From the NCBI RefSeq assembly GCF_900094545.1, contig NZ_FMAH01000006.1:62001-126000 (forward strand): a stretch of 64,000 nt of DNA, written 5' to 3'. The stretch's first letter is position 1, and each line of letters opens with the position of its first letter. Positions 61,795 through 64,000 of this stretch are shown here, piece by piece. The notes under the pieces are model-generated. The model was not told the origin of the DNA. It saw nothing but the letters and a program-made list of their open reading frames with translations, and ran no database searches. Source of the stretch: Martinezella miluonensis. GTDB taxonomy: Bacteria; Pseudomonadota; Alphaproteobacteria; Rhizobiales; Rhizobiaceae. A program made the position numbers and the translations under genes.

Positions 61795-62660
61795 GAGGCA
61801 CTCCTGAGGCTACGGGCGAAGGCGGCGGCGCGGGCAAGCTTTTCCTCGTCGAGGCCGGTCTCGTAGCCATGCGCCGTCAAATAATCGTGGACTGCGACTG
61901 TATCGACATTGCCCTTTGCGCCGGGAGCGAAAGGGCAGCCGCCGAGGCCGCCAGCGGCGGCATCGAACACGCGCAAGCCGCGATCGAGAGCGACGGCAAT
62001 GTTGTCGAGCGCTTGGCCTGACGTGTCATGAAAATGCCCGGCAAGTGCTGAGACGGGGAGTTCGCCCAGAACTGCAGCGAGCATCTGGTCGACCGCCTCG
62101 GGCGTGCCCTTGCCGATCGTGTCGCCAAGGCTGATCTCGTAGCAGCCGAGAGCTCGCAGCTGCCAGGCAACGTTCGCGGCACTCTCCGGCGGCACGGCGC
62201 CTTCATAGGGGCATTCGACGACGCAGCTGACATAGCCGCGCAACGGGACGCCGCGATCGCGGCTCGCGGCCGCCACCGGTCGGAACCGCTCGATGCTCTC
62301 GGCGATCGAGCAATTGATGTTGCGCATCGAGAATGTTTCGGAAGCCGACGCAAAGATCGCCACTTCATCGGCGCCGGCCGCAAGTGCCGCTTCGAAGCCC
62401 TGCATGTTGGGCGCCAGCGCCGCATAGCGCACGCCCGGCCTGCGTTCTATGCCGGCCATGACGGCGGCGGCATCGGCAAGCTGCGGCACCCATTTCGGGC
62501 TGACGAAGCTGGTGACTTCGATGCGGGCGAAGCCGCTGTCGGAGAGCAGATTGACCAGCTCGATCTTGCGCGCGGTATCAATCGGCTGCTTTTCGTTCTG
62601 CAGGCCATCACGCGGGGCCATCTCGACGATGGTGACCTGCTTGGAGCGTTCATCACTCAT
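61791..62660 (-). CDS. liuE: Hydroxymethylglutaryl-CoA lyase
   Basis: The lyase splits HMG-CoA into acetyl-CoA and acetoacetate, the last step of leucine breakdown. The 289-residue protein starts with Glu-Met-Ala-Pro-Arg-Asp-Gly-Leu-Gln-Asn-Glu and has metal-site His-Phe-His-Asp and the signature Gly-Gly-Leu-Gly-Gly-Cys-Pro-Phe-Ala-Pro-Gly-Ala-Lys-Gly-Asn with its catalytic Cys. It overlaps both operon neighbours in ATGA. Confidence 0.95.
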   Translation of the reverse strand: MSDERSKQVTIVEMAPRDGLQNEKQPIDTARKIELVNLLSDSGFARIEVTSFVSPKWVPQLADAAAVMAGIERRPGVRYAALAPNMQGFEAALAAGADEVAIFASASETFSMRNINCSIAESIERFRPVAAASRDRGVPLRGYVSCVVECPYEGAVPPESAANVAWQLRALGCYEISLGDTIGKGTPEAVDQMLAAVLGELPVSALAGHFHDTSGQALDNIAVALDRGLRVFDAAAGGLGGCPFAPGAKGNVDTVAVHDYLTAHGYETGLDEEKLARAAAFARSLRSAS

Positions 62661-64000
62661 GCAGCATCCTCCGGGCGGAGCGCCAGAAGCACGGCGCTCT
62701 CGCTGGTCTGGTCTCCTTCGCCGACGTTCAGGCTCTCCACGATGCCATCGCGCATCGCCGTCAGCGTCAGCTCCATCTTCATGGCCTCCATGACGATCAG
62801 TGCCTGCCCCTTCGCCACCGCATCGCCCTCGCGAACGCGGACGATCTTGACGAGGCCGGGCATCGGGGCGATCAGCCTGTCACCGCCGGCGGCCGCCTCT
62901 TCTCCGCCATCGAGCGGATCGTGACGATGGAAGTAGTGCGTATGCCCATCCATGAACAGCGTCGTGCCATTCGATGCTTCGAAGATGGTGACGCTCGACT
63001 GACGGCCATCAATCTCTACGCGACGAGCCCCGTCTTCTGCCGGCAAAAGCCGCACCGGAATGGTACGATCCTCAAGCGCGACGCTGAAAAGCGCCCTTCC
63101 CTTCGCGGCTACGCGGCAATGTATGTGCCCACCGCCGAAATGCAGCGTGACGGGGCGGCTCAATTCGCCCCAAAGCTGCCAGGCGCCGAGCGAAAGCCAG
63201 GGATTGCTTGCATCGGGCCGAGCGAAACCGCCAGCCTCGACGATCGCAGCGATGGCCAGCGCCGCATCGTTAGGCTGTTGCGCCGAGGTCAGCGCCTCCA
63301 CATCCCGGTCGATCAGTCCTGTATCCGGATGGCCGGCGGCAAAATCCGGCCGGCGGCTGAGACGGATGAGGAAATCGAGATTGGTGGTGGTCCCGGCAAC
63401 CTGTATCTGCTCCAGGCCTTGCGTGAGCTTGGCAAGAGCGGCCTGGCGATCCGATGCATGCACCGTCAGCTTGGCGATCAGTGGATCGTAATGCGGGGTG
63501 ATGGTATCGCCCTCGCGGACGCCGGCATCGATGCGGACGTCGCCCTCGGGAAAGCGCAGATGCGAGAGCGTGCCGGTTGCCGGCAGGAAGCCGCGCGACG
63601 GGTCTTCGGCATAGATACGCGCCTCGAAGGCCCAGCCATTTATAGTAAGCTCACCTTGAGTCTTCGGCAGAGGCTCGCCGCTCGCAACGCGCAATTGCCA
63701 CTCGACAAGATCGACGCCGGCGATCGCCTCGGTGACGGGGTGTTCGACCTGCAGCCGCGTATTCATCTCCATGAAGAAGAAGCGATCCGGCGACAGGCCA
63801 TCGGAAACATCGGCGATGAATTCGACGGTGCCGGCGCCGCGATAATCGATTGCACGAGCGGCGCGAACTGCCGCCTCGCCCATGGCGCTACGCATCTCCT
63901 GCGTCATGCCGGGTGCCGGCGCCTCCTCGATCACCTTTTGGTGCCGGCGCTGCAGCGAGCAATCGCGCTCGAAAAGATGCACGGCATTGCCTCGGGAATC
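62657..64000 (-). CDS. liuD: Methylcrotonyl-CoA carboxylase alpha (biotin) subunit, partial
   Basis: The visible 447 codons are the C-terminal two thirds of a biotin-dependent carboxylase subunit; the start lies beyond the window. Seen are the ATP-grasp end (Glu-Met-Asn-Thr-Arg-Leu-Gln-Val-Glu-His-Pro-Val-Thr-Glu), the biotin carboxylase C-terminal domain, a linker, and the biotin carrier domain with Met-Glu-Ala-Met-Lys-Met-Glu near the end. With the lyase and hydratase next door it fits the leucine catabolism operon; a propionyl-CoA enzyme is less likely. The stop overlaps the liuE start. Confidence 0.92.
   Translation of the reverse strand, partial: DSRGNAVHLFERDCSLQRRHQKVIEEAPAPGMTQEMRSAMGEAAVRAARAIDYRGAGTVEFIADVSDGLSPDRFFFMEMNTRLQVEHPVTEAIAGVDLVEWQLRVASGEPLPKTQGELTINGWAFEARIYAEDPSRGFLPATGTLSHLRFPEGDVRIDAGVREGDTITPHYDPLIAKLTVHASDRQAALAKLTQGLEQIQVAGTTTNLDFLIRLSRRPDFAAGHPDTGLIDRDVEALTSAQQPNDAALAIAAIVEAGGFARPDASNPWLSLGAWQLWGELSRPVTLHFGGGHIHCRVAAKGRALFSVALEDRTIPVRLLPAEDGARRVEIDGRQSSVTIFEASNGTTLFMDGHTHYFHRHDPLDGGEEAAAGGDRLIAPMPGLVKIVRVREGDAVAKGQALIVMEAMKMELTLTAMRDGIVESLNVGEGDQTSESAVLLALRPEDAA

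Noticed and set aside
60034..61866. Open 610-codon plus-strand frame
   Set aside because: Runs out of frame through the TIGR03808-type gene and antisense to the crotonase gene; Arg/His-rich nonsense composition.

Overview
The window reads as chromosomal DNA of an alphaproteobacterium of the Rhizobiaceae (Rhizobium/Agrobacterium type). The evidence is GC-rich coding sequence with strong GC3 bias (long open antisense frames are common), a Ros/MucR zinc-finger regulator, rhizobial families of unknown function (DUF1491, DUF5330, DUF930, DUF1488, TIGR03808), a cisplatin-response type ATP-dependent DNA ligase with its exonuclease, and ohr/ohrR with palindromic operators. I see no rRNA, tRNA, insertion sequence, phage block or CRISPR array.

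Layout. 1-7.1 kb: small conserved protein, DUF2336-like protein, DUF1491, a membrane peptidoglycan-binding protein overlapping a PAS/HisKA sensor kinase, DUF5330, SufE and MucR. 7.6-13.6 kb: a complete seven-gene Mrp (Mnh/Pha1-type) cation/proton antiporter operon, minus strand, with overlapping start/stop codons. 13.9-25.5 kb: secreted protein, hemolysin III-like protein, VOC dioxygenase-like protein, AI-2E family permease, polysaccharide deacetylase, CbpA/CbpM-like chaperone pair, DUF930, oligopeptidase B, DUF1697, SelO and a Ser/Asp-rich protein. 25.5-38.8 kb: class A beta-lactamase, MerR regulator, acetyltransferases, C39-like peptidase, diheme cytochrome c plus c556-like cytochrome, LysE exporter with divergent WYL regulator, an ADP-ribose diphosphatase-like phosphoesterase, iron superoxide dismutase, racemase, AraC regulator, periplasmic PEBP plus MdtG-like exporter, DUF1488 and a 40-residue membrane protein. 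38.8-48.3 kb: IlvE-type aminotransferase, Zn alcohol dehydrogenase, TerC-CBS-CorC fusion, Tam methyltransferase, solitary zwf, lipoprotein, DUF2267-like protein and HerA-like ATPase. 48.1-54.9 kb: palindromic intergenic repeat, VOC protein, DUF899/MarR divergon, RES-Xre toxin-antitoxin pair, ohr/ohrR divergon, two lipoprotein/Tat L,D-transpeptidases and a methylmalonyl-CoA-mutase-like relic. 54.9-64 kb: alpha/beta hydrolase, DNA ligase-exonuclease pair, nitrilase, a TAT-exported beta-helix protein behind a sigma-54 type promoter, and a leucine-degradation operon (MCC alpha, HMG-CoA lyase, crotonase) that runs off the window.

Most of the region is housekeeping and stress physiology. The observations I rate highest are the sigma-54 -24/-12 element in front of the TIGR03808-type gene, the three-half-site operator of the RES-Xre pair placed against the ohr terminator, perfect palindromes in several promoters, the 40-residue membrane protein with an ideal ribosome binding site, and the mutase relic. 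I did not find one large operon that is clearly a new system. Function assignments come from reading motifs; no database search was run.
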